This document shows, piece after piece, positions 35,047 through 47,744 of a stretch of 64,000 nucleotides of DNA. The stretch's first letter is position 1, and every line of letters begins with the position of its first letter. The DNA comes from Utricularia gibba. Lineage: Eukaryota; Streptophyta; Magnoliopsida; Lamiales; Lentibulariaceae. The notes under the pieces were generated by a model, which was not told the origin of the DNA, ran no database searches, and saw nothing but the letters and a program-made list of their open reading frames with translations. Location: assembly GCA_002189035.1 (NCBI GenBank), contig NEEC01000004.1, positions 2,356,001-2,420,000 of the forward strand, read 5' to 3'. The translations under genes and the position numbers were made by a program.

Positions 35047-35101
35047 AAGAGATTTTTTTGGTTAATTCAACCGGTAGGTAATATCACCCTCTCTCTCTCT
35101 C

Positions 35102-36827
35102 TTTTTTTTTTAAAAAAAAAAGAGAATATTTTCCTGAATTTCCTCACATGCAAGCTGGCCGGATAAACATAAAGGGCGATTTTTTTTTTTTTTATAAATT
35201 TTACAAAATACAAAAACTTGACATTAGCCAAATGTTTTCAGGTGCAAATTATTTTTTAAATAATCTCAAAATGATTATTTTAATTCACAATTTTGAAGAA
35301 AAAAAAGTAATATTCACGTGGATATGACACTAAGATATTGCTTCTGCGTATTCATTGCTTGGAATATGTAAATTCAGTTTTATGTGACTAATTAACGTGC
35401 TCATAATGAAAATGTGTATACCTGGTACAGGATTGGGGAAAGCATTGTTGATTTTGTATTATATATGAATAATTCGTATTAAAAATAATTATTTTATTTT
35501 AAGAAATAGAGACCGTATTCAGTCTACTTGTAGAATGGACGTGCTATGAATGAACAAGAAAAAAAGGACTTGCCCTAGGGTTTTGATTATTTTTATTTTT
35601 ATTATTTATATGATTATTATTCTTATTTTGAAAAAGGATTTCGGATTGCTATGGCAGAGCTACATCAAATATCCTCGTAGTAATTACTCTTTTATTTTTG
35701 TCATATCATTTTTCATCCCCCGTTTAGATTCAACTTTTTTTTATTAGCACTCATCTAAAATATAGATAATAAAATTTAGATTTTTTTTTATTTTACTTCC
35801 CAAAAATCGATTTTCAAGAAGTTTTTTTAAAATAAAATAGAAATTTAGAATTTTTTTAAATAAAATAGAAATTATATTTCTGTAACTTTTTAAAAATAAA
35901 TATGTTTCTGAATTAGATGTTCTTTATATTTTTAGAACCGTTTTTAGAATGTTTGTCTAACATCGAAATGTTAAAACAGTGTATGATGAACGCCCTAGTC
36001 ATCAAGGGAGAGAGAGACCAGATGTGCGATGGTGCCTAGAAAAAGTATTTGAGAAGATAAAATACTCATTCACGGGTCAGAATTCCGGATTTGAGAAGAT
36101 AAGCATCCAATTAAATGCATAAGACGCCTAATTCAAGAAAAGAATGACAAAACCGGGTGTGCCAAAAGGAGAACAGGGTGCTGCAATATGTTTTTTTTTC
36201 AAAGGAAATGATGGGGTTTTTATGGCTCAAAGGGAATTCGAAAGTTATCGGGACAAGCTACAAGCAGCACTAAAGACAGACTAGGCGTTGGGTGCACCTA
36301 CGAAGAATTGCAAGCCCGCCTACCGCTGAACTCATTCTTATTTTGATGCTTTAAGAAATCCCGTGGACGAGGGCCATGAATTCGATTCAGGGTTTTTGTG
36401 CTAACATGGAAATGAGAAGAAAATGAGGTGTGTAGCGAAAAGCAGCTTATGAATGCGATGGATCCCTGCAACAAAAAAAAAAAAAAAAAAGAGCTATTTT
36501 TCAAGAAGTTGAGGTGTGCACACCACCATTGTAGTAGGTTTGCATCTAGAAAAAAAAAAAACATTTTGATGACTTCAGGGTTTATAAAATGTAAAATTCC
36601 TTTCAATGATTTGGATTTGATGTATCTTGGTTAGAAGTTAGGACCCAACACGCGTGAAGTTGTCTTTGATGCCCATTAATGATGTGTTCTTTTTTAGGGC
36701 CCAATAGTCACCCAAATCTGCTTCGTGGGATGAATATCACAGGCGTGAGGGGCAAACTCAAGGAGAATGTTGTTGAGGGGGGTTTTTTAGGCATATTTCA
36801 ACCAATGAAGTAAAAAACACTTCGGTC
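35102..36827. other. Intergenic DNA with homopolymer stretches, no gene seen
   Basis: Poly-T and poly-A runs occur at 35102-35112, 35180-35194 and 36472-36490. Frames at 36298-36634 on both strands are low-complexity shadows of these A/T runs. Confidence 0.5.
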
Positions 36828-39110
36828 CCATTTGGAAGATTGTTTAATTTAGAGTTCACTAAAAGTATTATTGTTTAGATAAATAAACATCTATTGTTTA
36901 GATTGAATATGTGTTTAGTAACATTTTATTTAAATGAGAATGTTTATAATATTTTATGTTTAATAAACTGTTATTAAATAAATTCTTTTATGGAAATTGT
37001 CTAAAATACCCCCATAATTATTTAAAGACCTTTTACAATCATTTTTCCTATTCTTCCAATTATGTTCCTTGAATTTTCTAGGATTCTTCTCTAGTGTTTC
37101 ACATCCATGTAAGATCCATCTCTATTTTCAATTTATGATATTGATTCCACACTCCTATCTCATCAACTCCATTGTTTTCAAAGTTTTTAGATTGATCTAT
37201 ATAAGAAACAAATTATGCTACTTTTTTATTGTTGATTCGATTGAGATTTTTTAGTTATATTTACTGTAATCTCTTGGCATGGACTTAATAGCTAATGGGT
37301 GATGTTATATGAGAAACAAACTGATTAGACCCAAGAATAAATGACATGTACCGAAGGAAGAGAGGTTCTAGGGTTAGATGTAATTAGAATGTGCATAATA
37401 CATGCCGTTTCCACAACAAATTTTAAATATTTTTAAAATTTGTAAAACACAAAATATGTAATATGGGTGTCAAACACAAGGAATTGCTTTTCAATTAAAT
37501 GTGAAACTACCCCAAATACAACTATCATGATTTATAAACGGTTTGTAAAATAAAATGTGTGAGAAACGTAAGTGATGAATCTTGAATAAGGTAGTAAGGA
37601 GGTTTAAAAAAATAATGGAAATGAACGATAAACCTTAAATAAAGAGAATGTCCTTGGGATTGGAATCATGCCTAACTACGTTCATGATTCCAATGACTCA
37701 ATGACTATCGTACCCAAATGGTCGAATTGTACATGTCCGAGTGTTACCAATGACTCAATGAGTCTAGATAATAGGTCACTATCTGTCTATTGATCCTGAG
37801 GTACGGCCACACATAAAAAGTTGTCTCCCTACTGCCAAAAGGGCATGAGTTGGTACTTTTCATCTTACTTCTCTTCAAAACTCACAAATAGTGATCAGCT
37901 AATCATAAATCTTAAATAAATGGACTGCTACAAAAAGACTGTAACATAAATTACATGGAGGCATACAGAATGCAATCAGATTCAAAGAAGAAATAGAGAT
38001 TAACTAACGAAATGTAGAATTGGGAGTCTCCCAACCGAGAAACGAAAGTTTCTAGTTGCAAACGACCATACAAACTAAGGAAAATGAAGCAGGTTTTAGA
38101 GAGAAGCTAGAGGAAAAATCTTTTAGAGAGAGAAGTTGAAGTAGAACTAAAAACTAGAATTGAATGCTAACTATCTGAATTGAATTGAACTACTTTTTCT
38201 GAGTTTCCGTGTTCTTCTATTCATGCTGGATTGGAGTGACTTGCAAGAAAGCTTCTTCTCTAACATTGGTATGCTAATGATTTTATTTGTCAAAAACTCC
38301 TGTGTACCGCACGTCGACACTCATCATTAGGCGTCTTCGTTCTTTTGGAAATTAAGGAGATGTCAGTTTAGGAAGATCTATTTTGTCGCCACTATTGCTT
38401 CCTTTTCACACTTCCTGCCACATGTTCGCCTTTAGAAAAATTTAAACAAAATTAGACAAAACATTAGATAAATACAAGATTTAGGATAATTATCCTAATT
38501 TAGATAAATATCTAAATCTTATATTATAAACTCCTAACTAAATAAATTTAATCATATTTAGACATAAAAACGACCTAAAAGATAGTGACAAAATGACACT
38601 TAACAGTGCATGAAGAGAGATCGTTTATAATTGCATTGAAGGAATTAATAGCTAGTGGGTGATGTTGTGAGAATGGATGGAAGCCAAAGTAATGCAATCG
38701 TCTCTTCGAGTTATAATAGTAATCATCTCGTTTGCTGGAAGAGACGAAGATTAGCCATAAAAATCCAAAGAATACAAACACTTACCTAAAGATAGGTAAT
38801 GGAATCTGGTTTGACCACAATAGGCATGATGTTTTGGTGAGGGAAGCCATGTGTAATAAGAGATGAATTATGGTGATGGGAGGGATAAAATAGGAATAAT
38901 GAGAGGTTGTTAGGATAAACATAGACCCCTCCACCCCCACCCCCCTCCTCCAACTACGTTAAGCTTAATCCACCAAAATTTGTTTCATATATATTTAGAT
39001 AAACATGGTTGTGTACCTTAACAACTGTTAACAAACAGAGTTTTAACTTAAAACCCTTGTTAAGGTCCCTTAACATGCATACCAAACAAGACCTACATTT
39101 ACCTTTAAAA
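36828..39110. mobile_element. Possible DNA-transposon (PIF-like) remnant split by an R2 copy
   Basis: The left side begins GGTCCCATTTGG (36828) and the right side, on the minus strand, GGTCTTGTTTGG (near 39105), a common plan for PIF/Harbinger ends. The segment TTAATAGCTA(A/G)TGGGTGATGTT appears both before (37284) and after (38644) the R2 copy. No transposase and no clean target duplication are visible, so this is tentative. Confidence 0.3.
37395..38570 (+). repeat. Dispersed repeat R2, copy 3 (diverged)
   Basis: Starts with CAACAAATTTTAAATAT like copies 2 and 4, then ACAAGGAATTG, TAAGTGATG(A/G)(A/G)(C/T)CTTGA, and later CATGGAGGCATAC(A/G) and CAACCGAGAAACGAAAG, in the same order but with many differences and a substituted middle. 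Confidence 0.55.
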
Positions 39111-39241
39111 ACCACATGTTTGTTAGGTTGCAAATGTAGAGAAGTACATAAATTGGTGCATTGAGGGTTGTGAGGAAGCCAAATGGTTAAGATGTTTTGA
39201 ATGCAAAGTGAGAACAGGAAAGGCTATTTATGGGTTGTTTC

Positions 39242-39575
39242 CGAAAGAAAAAAATGCAAGGAAAAATTCTTTGTGTTTGACAGTCTAAGTTTTACATGAA
39301 TTCAAGCCCTATATGTAGAGCTGGAAAAGAGACTAATAAATTAAATTAAAAAACAAAACGCTAAGCTTTAAATTTTGCACATATTGGTTGCTCTTCCAAT
39401 AGCTCTATTTCCTCTCATTTCCATATTTACCAAAATATGAGAGATTTTTGCCAAAGACCTGTCTACCTTCTTGAGTATATTCATACATTCGGTCAACTCG
39501 TATATCTCCCAACCTTCGTTATTACTTCTCATCCTTTTCTCTACGTGAACCTTTTGAGAAGTTTTGATCTTAACA
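39242..39575 (-). repeat. 3' LTR of Copia element 2
   Basis: 334 bp. Shares with 46590-46934 the blocks ACATGAATTCAAGC, TATAGAGCTGG, AGAGACTAATAAATT, TTTTGCCAAAGA and GTTTTGATCTTAACA-like sequence at its end. Confidence 0.85.
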
Positions 39576-39577
39576 CC

Positions 39578-40450
39578 CTACCTTAAACGATGCAAGGTCT
39601 GTAAATTGAGTTTTTGACAAAGATATTGCATTCTTTGAACTGGCATACGTTTGACGAAGTGATCTCCCACTTGATCATTAGTATGAATATACTGAGAGAT
39701 TAGATATCCTAAGGCAACTTTCTCTCTAATAAAATGATAGTGAAGTTCGATATGCTTACTGCAAGAGTAATGAATTGGATTGATGGAGAGGTGGAAAGCA
39801 CTTAGGTTATCACAATAAATTGAATTCATGTTACTTCATGAATTGGAATTTTGATCTAGTTAACTCTCAAGTCCTTAAGGAGGAATTGAATTCATGTTAC
39901 TTCGGCTGCTGTTTTGTGCCATTGCTCAATACTTTGCCTTTGTACTTGACCTAGATATTGTGTGTTGTTTCTTTGAGCACCATGAGATTGGATTGCTGCC
40001 AAGAGTCTCACAATATCCGATAACATATCTTCATGTAATTGGACAGCTAGCCCAATCTGCATCTCAGTAGGCACTTATACGAAAGTCAGTGTCTTGCTGA
40101 AACTCGAGGCTGAGCTCTAGGGTTCCTTTCACATAATTGAGTATTCTTTGCACTAACCGGTAGTGAAAGACTGTTGGTTCATTTGGTGAATGAACTGCAC
40201 AACATAATTGACACTATAGGAGATATTTGTTCGTGTGAAAGTAAGATACTACAGTGCTCCAACTAATGCTTTGAAGGTGGTTGGTTCATCAAGTAGATCA
40301 TCATATGAGGGAGTTTGAAGCTTCGAAGCTTGCAGTAATGTACTTGGTAACGGATGGAAAATTTTGAAGATGTCGCAAGTCTAAAGATTTTCCCCATCAA
40401 AAAAAATTTATAAACTGAACAAACAAACCACAAAAAGCAAACGATTTTCA
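39578..40450 (-). pseudogene. Copia RT end and RNase H, broken
   Basis: Minus-strand pieces with frame shifts: ALQYLTFTRTNISYSVNYV, VQRILNYVKGTLELS, then NSIYCDNLSAFHLSINPIHY and SKHIELHYHFIREKVALGYL (39578-39829). These are the RNase H and terminal motifs of Copia polyproteins. Confidence 0.82.
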
Positions 40451-40711
40451 ATTGTTCGCTCTATGCATAAACTGGATTGAATGAGGGGTTTTTTGGAAAT
40501 GGTTTCTACTCTAACTTAAATTAATAAAAGACTTCTACTTGTTCCTAAAATAAAAGCAAATAACATAGTCAGTAAATCAGATGATGCAAGTAATTGAACA
40601 TCTTGAATATTGAAAACACGAGATGGAAATTGCACATGTTGAGGACATATGATGCAAGAAATACGATTTTTGAGAAAAGTAAAATTTTTTTTCGATTCTC
40701 CAGTTTTGTAT

Positions 40712-42000
40712 TTGTTGCGTGTTGTTTTCTCAATAAATTTTAAATATATAAAAGAGCGTAGTACGAGTATCGATCTTAGGGAGTTAAGTTTTGCGGAAAG
40801 TGTTTTGTAGGATACTTTTACAAAATATCACGGTTTAGTAAAAGGAGGTTTTTGAGATGCAAAAATAAAAGTTACAACCTAAGTGATGGGCCTTGACTAC
40901 GGGACGCAGTTCCTGGGAATGAGATTCCATCTCCTTTGTCTATCCTCGTCTCGGTTTTCACTGATTTCTTCCGCATAGCTGGTTATAGGAGCAAGGAATA
41001 GCCTACTCTCACTTACACTCTGATTGACAAGAAGACACGGGAATAGCTTCATGTGATTCCCTCTTGGACGATTAAGAAGACAAGAGAATTTTCATCGATT
41101 GTCTTCAAAACCAAATGGCGCACGTGTGCCCAACTGTTGCCAATGACCAGTGGCAGGCACGAGGTCACTACCTATCTACTGTCGCGATACCTCAGTCACA
41201 AACAATCCGCTACTTCCCTCAAACCAGTAGGGTTGGAGTTGATGCTCTTCACCTTGATCTTCACCAAAATCCGCAAGGAGTGGCCGGCTACTCATAGACC
41301 TTGACTAGGAGTCGTTACAAAAAGACTACAAATAGATGCGTGGAAGTATGCGAAATCTGAAATGAATTCAGCGAATAACCGAGTGTATTGCTCATGACTT
41401 AGAAGAAAACTTCATCGACTCCCAAAAATTAAAGGAGTTTAGCCCAAAACGACCATGAAAATAGAAAAGAAAATGAAAGCTAAGTGTTCTTCCTCCCTTG
41501 GAGAAGCGGAAGAACTCAAAAAGTTCTAAGTCTCAAAAGAAAAATATCAAAAGTCTAGAGTTGAAAAGTTCAAAAATAAGTGTTCCAAGTTGCTTTTATA
41601 TCAATCCCCACATGCATTAACTCATTATGATTCTTTTCCCATCATTCCTTCTGTCATGTATGTGCCACCAGCTTTCTTTTGTGTGCAAGTTAGTGCCTAA
41701 TCATTTTTGCAAACTTTGACATGCCATAAATCATTTTTGCAAACTTTGATTAGTGTCAGTCTTCTGTCCACAATTATTCCAAGTCGCATACAAGGCACGA
41801 AAAATCAGAGTCTGACCTCCTACAACACTCCACGATTGCTTACTGACATATCTTGGTCAAAGTGTACGAAAAAGACAGAGAAAATATATAGAAAATAAAA
41901 AAAGAGGAATTTTCTAATAAAATCAAATACTTAATAATAACACTCCTAATTTAGGTGACTTAATACTAGATTAAACATAATAATACATAATAATAAGTTA
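40712..42000 (+). repeat. Dispersed repeat R2, copy 4
   Basis: Close relative of copy 2 (23820-25140), same strand, aligning over about 1.28 kb from TGTTGCGTGTTGTTTTCTCA-like sequence to GACTTAATACTAGATTAA. It lies inside the RT region of Copia element 2. A further 590 bp (42000-42590) before Copia sequence resumes has no recognised identity but is part of the same insertion. Confidence 0.8.
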
Positions 42001-42599
42001 GAAAATGACACTTAAAACTGTTCTCCATTTCTTCTTCCCAATCTGCAAATTTTCAAGCCTCCTTGTCATTCGTTCACGTCTCAACTGCACTTCAATGGCG
42101 AAAATTAGTCTCAGTGATGCTAGAACGCCTCTCCTTCACCTTCTCTTTCACTCCAATCGCCAAAACGTTGTCAAGATGAAAATCTCTCTAAAACAGAAGA
42201 ATCCTTAGGCCAAAAAAAGTCTCCAAAGCAGAGCCTCAGGTTTCGGTTTGTTTGTCCCCCTATAGGTGTGTGTCCTTTAATATTCTATAGAGAAAGGAAT
42301 TTTATTGGCAACTGATCATTTCCTTTCTTTATTCGCACCAGTCATAGTTAGTTGTACCTGTTGCGATCTTCTTGCCTTTTTTCACCAACCTTCCTTATCC
42401 TTCCTCTGCATTCAAACTTGTAATTTCCGTTTGCCCCTATACTCATTACAACTTCAGACTTGTCAAACAATGCAGTCCAACTCAAATGCGCTAGACATAC
42501 ATGGGCTTTGAAGAACAATAAAACCATCCTACACTTGGATTAAGGGGAAAATGACCCAAATCATGTTTTTTATTGAAAATAAATTGACCAAGCGATGCT

Positions 42600-43370
42600 T
42601 TGGTATTTTCCTTATTCTAACTCACTTAATCCTAATATTCTAACATTGAAATTGACTCAAATACAAAGAAAAATGGTGCAACATCAATTGACTTGCAATC
42701 CTTCATTCCAAATCTGTCCAAAATAGAAAGAGCCTCTTGAGTTCGCGAGAGGTGAAGACCATCTCTTTCATGTGTGATTTCTATAGCTAAGAAATGATGT
42801 AGTGGTCCAAAATCCTTCATTGCAAATGCTGCACTCAAATTATTCAGTAGTTCTTGTTATAGTGCGTCGAACTTCGTGTGAGAATAATGTGGTGGTCTGG
42901 ACATCTATATCGGTTGAGTGGTTTGGATGTCATATGCTCGTAACTTTAGGTTGTTATATTGATTTAGAGTTACAACATCACTGTCATTTGTTTCTATCCC
43001 TACAACATCATTTGGTGCAGATGTTCTTGTTTTTTCATCTTCTAATTCATGTATCCACTCTGCAAAAATTGCTTCAATATTATGTATATTTTTGGTTAGT
43101 CCATTAGCATGTTTGTACGAAAAGCACGATTCATAAAAAACAACATGTCTCAAGACTATGATTTTGTTTCTTGATCAGGGAAAGCATTTATAACCTTTAA
43201 CTACATTAGTATACCCAACGAAGACACATAGGACACTCTTTGGGTTGAATTTATTTTTTCTTGTATCCCAAGCGTAAGGAAAGCACTTGGACCCAAACAC
43301 ACATAAATTAGAATAATCTGGCATTTTATTAAATAACATCATATAAGGTACATACTATTGGGGCTGCTGT
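42600..43370 (-). pseudogene. Copia RT segment and integrase C-terminus
   Basis: Minus strand: integrase end (ILIYVCLGPSAF, then VSYVSSLGI and DMLFFMNRAF) at 43350-43100, a linker, then FAMKDFGPLHHFLAIEI and RTQEALSILDRFGMKDCKSI (42838-42632). Standard Copia order with shifts and stops. Confidence 0.8.
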
Positions 43371-43374
43371 TGGT

Positions 43375-44612
43375 ATCCTATTGATAGCACACAAATTTTC
43401 CTATTTTTAAGAAATATGAAAATTAAAACTTTTTAATTATATTTTAGGTGTTTATTTTATGGTTTAAGTATTTTTACAAAAGTTTAGGAAAAGTAGGAAT
43501 TTGTATGCATATGGGCTAAACCCTTTGATTTAGCCTATTCTATATTATTAACCCAATTTGAAGTCGAGTAGAAAATTCCAAAAATAAGGGAAAGGTGCAA
43601 GGATTTCGTGCAAGCATAAAAAGAGAGGATAATGAGTACACTTCCATCATAGCAGACAGCAAGCCAGGTGTAGGAACAACAATGTTGTCAGAGAATTGTA
43701 CTTGCTTAGGGAAATGGAGAAAGAAAGTTTTTTTTTTTTTTTTTTGAGGAGGAAGAGAAAAAAAGAGGAGTGCTTCGACAGAAAAGATTTTTACACACGA
43801 AAAAGCTTCCAAGATCACCAAACCAGAAAGAAGAAGAAGGAGATTAAAGGGGAGAAGACTCTCTCAAAGTGTCTTTGATATCTTCACTATTTTATCTTAA
43901 TGATATCATGTTTCATCTTCCACACGCGAGTAGCTAAACTTAGGGGATGGCTTAAGGTGTAAAATGGTGATATGGGACTAGGGTTCATAACACAATCTAT
44001 TATTTCTTAGATTTTGTTTCTATCATTCTTTGGGTAAACTTAAGGGGGAGTGAATGAATAGCTTTGCAACTCAAATGTTTGATTTAGAGGTAGACCAACA
44101 AATCAAGACAGGAATAATAGGTATTAGTCCTTGGTAGAACCAGTAGAGTCAAGTATATCTAGTTTATATATTTCGCACATGGATAGACCTAAGTGTGGGA
44201 TATGTGATGAAATCAGAGGCTATATTAATCAAAAACATGAGAAATAACCTGCGTAAACTTAGGTTGTTTAGAGTTGTAAGTATAGAAACATTGTAAATTA
44301 AATTAGGAAACTTAGCCCCACATCTTAGTATTACTTTGTACTTGAAACATATATTTGTTACTTTCAGCATTGAAACTTAATCTTATTTATTGAATTCACA
44401 TGATGCTGCTAGTTTGAGCTTAGACTAAGAACAATGTTTCTTTCGAATTTTGCGTCACATAAAATACATTGCAAGTACCAGTTTCTCTTGATCGATCATG
44501 AATTCCACTTTATATATTGGGTTTGTTTTGTATCTTGTAAGAATTATGGCTTATGATACGAAGATTTCATCTTTTGCAATGATTTAAAGAAATTTTCATT
44601 CATCACCTATTC
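43375..44612 (+). mobile_element. Insertion block in Copia integrase containing R1
   Basis: On one side the Copia integrase reads to VKAFGTVVYFM (minus, about 44615) and on the other it resumes near 43370, so the intervening 1.24 kb is a later insertion. It includes a T17-type homopolymer at 43729-43745 and an R1 copy. No ends or target duplication were resolved. Confidence 0.6.
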
Positions 44613-44615
44613 ATA
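43925..44615 (+). repeat. Dispersed repeat R1, copy C
   Basis: Matches copies A and B, with TTTAGAGGTAGACCAACAAA, AGAACCAGTAGAGTC, GATAGACCTAAGTGTGGG, AAACTTAGGTTGTTTAGAG and GATTTCATCTTTTGCAA in order. Confidence 0.78.
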
Positions 44616-46560
44616 AAGTAGACTACTGTCCCAAATGCTTTGACCCACATCTTTAGAGGGAGTACACTATGAAATAATAATGTCATCCCATGTTCTATGC
44701 CTATTTTGAAAAGTGGCTTTTTCAAGAATTATTCACAAATTCTCCACCTCCATGTGACTGAAAGACCTTTATTTGTTTCCCAAACTGTCCTTCCACATAT
44801 TTCTGAAACTACATAAATAAATCAACAAAATCAGATTTTTGCCATAAAGGATAAAACCGCATGTATTTTGTGTAATCATCCCTTAAACACGCATAAAATT
44901 GAAATTTATTTAGTGACTCAACTGGTGCAGGTCCTCATAAATCACAAAAAAAAAAATTCAAATGGAGCACTTGAGGTACAAGTACAGGCCAAAAATGATA
45001 ATTTTCCAAGTTTCCATAGGTTACAACTTTCAAAATATGATTGAGACGTTGGCTTGGTCACTTTGGGCAAGATTTTATTTTTCAAGAATGTAAATAATGA
45101 TTTGTGAGGATGCCCTAATCGTTGATGCCAAATATCCTCAGTGTATGATTTGAATTGACTTGAAAAAAAGGCCTGAGGAGAGTTTTGCAACATAAAGGTC
45201 TCCTCTGCAACTTCCCTTTGCCACTCATTTCTCTATTTTAAGTTCCTTGAAAAAAAGAAATTGTTAATAAAATCACAATTAATAGGATATTGGTCGGTTA
45301 ATTGACTAATTGAAAGTAAACTCCTCTTCAATTTTGGAACATATAAGATATTTTTTAATATTAATGTAGTCTATGTACTATGTATATGCGACTCACCAAT
45401 ACCTCTGATTGGTACTAACATCTCCGAAGCCCACATGTTTAGAACCTATATATTTATTTAATGAAGTAAAAATTTTAGTCATACCTGACATGTGATTCGA
45501 CGCTCCAATGTCTAAGATCCACTCTATCTCAGTTAGGTCAGTGTCAAAGGCTAATGCTGCCAAGGCTTTTGATATTTTGGTCTTTTTGAGTTAATGAGAA
45601 TTGTTTACAGTGGTTGATGGGAGTTTCTAGCAGATTTTTGCTATATTCCCCTTGATATTGCAGAACTAGAAAATTTCATCTTTATAGAACTTTTGTTCTT
45701 CTGGAGTCATCCTCCTTTTTCCAAGTGGGAGAAGTTAGGATTGGAAGTTGGATCATTGATTGTTCCTAGTGCTTTGCACTTGAAATCCCCTACCTGTAGA
45801 AGAGAAGTTTTAATATTATTGTACTTATTATTTGGTTGTTGGACTACATTGTATGCAGTTAAAGGGTTGTTTGATTCTCGAAACCAAGCTCTTCTCATCT
45901 CGAAACTTTCCAATTAAGAGATCAATTGTCCATAGTTTGGTTTTGGATCCTTGTTCATTGCAATGATGAATGCATCATAGTCTCTTCCTAGACTATGCAG
46001 CATGTAGGAGATTTTCTCACTGTCAAAAATAGATTTTCTGATCGCTGCTAGGATGTAGTAAATCACCTTGAATTCTAGAAGATGGCCTGTAACGTATTTT
46101 TCTCCTTTTTGCTAGAATGTGAGTCTATGCCATCGAGTGAATTCTCATTCTTCAAATATGCCAGCATAAGTATTTTTCAGGGTATCAAAGATTTCTCAGG
46201 CAATTTCTTATTCAACTACATATATCAGTACTTCTTTTGTAATTTTTCCGATCATCCAGCCGCTAAGAAGACGATCTGCCTTTTTCATTCTTGCTATTAT
46301 CTTGAGATTTGAGAGACAAACTCTCCCTCATGATTGGATGGTCTAGTTATGAAGTTTGTAGGTGGTGTGGCTTCTCCTTTAATGTGATCCACAAGTACAT
46401 GGCTCTACTAAGGCAATGAATTGGAGCCTCCACAGGTTAGAGTTTGTTGAAGTGAGTCTGATGGGCGCAAAGATGCTTACAAAGAAGAAAATGGTGGCCA
46501 TTTATGTTGTTTGGGTAGCTGTTTTGCTGAGGGGAATTCCTTGGGGGAAGCGTAAACAAG
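44615..46560 (-). pseudogene. Copia gag, GAG-pre-integrase and integrase N-terminal part, broken
   Basis: Minus strand: DIWHQRLGHPHKSLFTFLKN (44942-45193) is the GAG-pre-integrase motif, followed by a degraded Cys pair. The integrase core end (HSVLPLKMWVKAFGTVVYF) lies at 44690-44620. Gag-like sequence lies at 45400-46500, including an open frame at 45707-45913. Multiple stops. Confidence 0.78.
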
Positions 46561-46589
46561 ATCCGATGTGAAACCTTTCTCTAATACTA

Positions 46590-46934
46590 GAAAGAAAAAA
46601 TACAAGGAAAAAATTATTTATACTTTGCACTCTAATTTTTACATGAATTCAAGCTCTATATAGAGCTGGTAAAGAGACTAATAAATTCAACTAACAAACA
46701 AAATAGTAAGTTTTAACTTTTGCACGGATTTGATGTTCTTCTAGTGGCTACTTTGCCCCTCGTTCCCATATTTTGCCTTGATTACCAAATATGAGACATT
46801 TTTGCCAAAGATCTATCTTACTTCTCGAATATATTCATAACTTATCTCAAGTCTTCCTTATATCTCGCATCCATACTTATTACTCCTCATCCTTATCTGT
46901 CCATGGACCTTGTGGTAAGTTTGTGATCTTAACA
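46590..46934 (-). repeat. 5' LTR of Copia element 2
   Basis: About 345 bp. On the minus strand it begins TGTTAAGATCACAAAC, and it is followed by a decayed tRNA-Met primer site at 46577-46589. Confidence 0.82.
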
Positions 46935-46939
46935 GTTTC

Positions 46940-47744
46940 TGCTCAGGTGAATGCATGTGCAATCATGATATTTTAATTGCCTCTTTGTTCTGTTTTTTAA
47001 AATGAATGTCACGGTTTCTTTTTCCTTTTTGTTCATCTTATCGTTTGCTCAAGTTGAAAGTGCATGCATGCCGAATTCAACTTCTTTATTTGTGGGGTTT
47101 TGTAGTGAAAGTGTCATAACCTTTACAAGTTTGATTGGAACATATTTTGGTTGCATTATTCAATGTTGGTATGTAGAGATACTATGTAAATAGCATGAAG
47201 TCTCTCTTGTTGATGAATGAGGACAAAGTCAATCCAAAGAAGGTCCTAGAAAATCAAAAGAGATCTATTTTCTATTAGAAGTTTTTTTAGACCATCTGTA
47301 TGCATGTGCATAAGTATTTGAACCTTATTTAATATGTTGCATAACATAGCGATTTTGGCTGTCAATGGTGCATCCTTGAATACACCTCCTCTTCAAAACA
47401 ATCAATCAAAAACTCTTCATGGTATTATAGCTTACAAGGCTACTTGTGAACAAGTATAGTGGATTGATCGTCAAATCAAATAGTCATAAGATGGGAGAGC
47501 AAAACAAACTCACTTAATAGTAGTATCAAACTTTGGTGCAGCTAGGAATCAACACATCAAGACAACGATAAAACTACCACTAATGGATGCTCAAAATCAA
47601 CATTTTAAAACCCACGTTTGGATTAGGTGGGTATAAATACCTCATTATTTTCAAAAAGCCTAGTTTTCTCAATTCTCTATTCTTCATTTTGCCGATGCTA
47701 TCTTCTATCTTTAGAGAACAAGATTGAAATGGATGACTCTAGCA
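46940..47744. other. Intergenic DNA between transposons, no gene seen
   Basis: This is the continuation of the target into which Copia element 2 inserted (matching the flank left of 39237). The frame at 47002-47193 has a hydrophobic start but no family resemblance. Confidence 0.45.

Larger units (their letters stand above)
39242..46934 (-). mobile_element. Ty1/Copia retrotransposon 2, 7.7 kb, with two nested insertions
   Basis: The 5-bp target duplication GTTTC occurs at 39237-39241 and 46935-46939. LTRs are 39242-39575 and about 46590-46934. On the minus strand a primer-site-like TAGTATTAGAGAA follows the 5' LTR, and the purine tract AAGGTAGGG precedes the 3' LTR. Minus-strand order is gag (46.5-45.4 kb), GAG-pre-integrase (45.2-44.9), integrase (44.9-43.2), RT (42.84-42.6), then RT end and RNase H (40.4-39.6), all with frame breaks. 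Integrase is interrupted by a block with R1 (43375-44612) and RT by a block with R2 (about 40500-42590). Confidence 0.88.
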
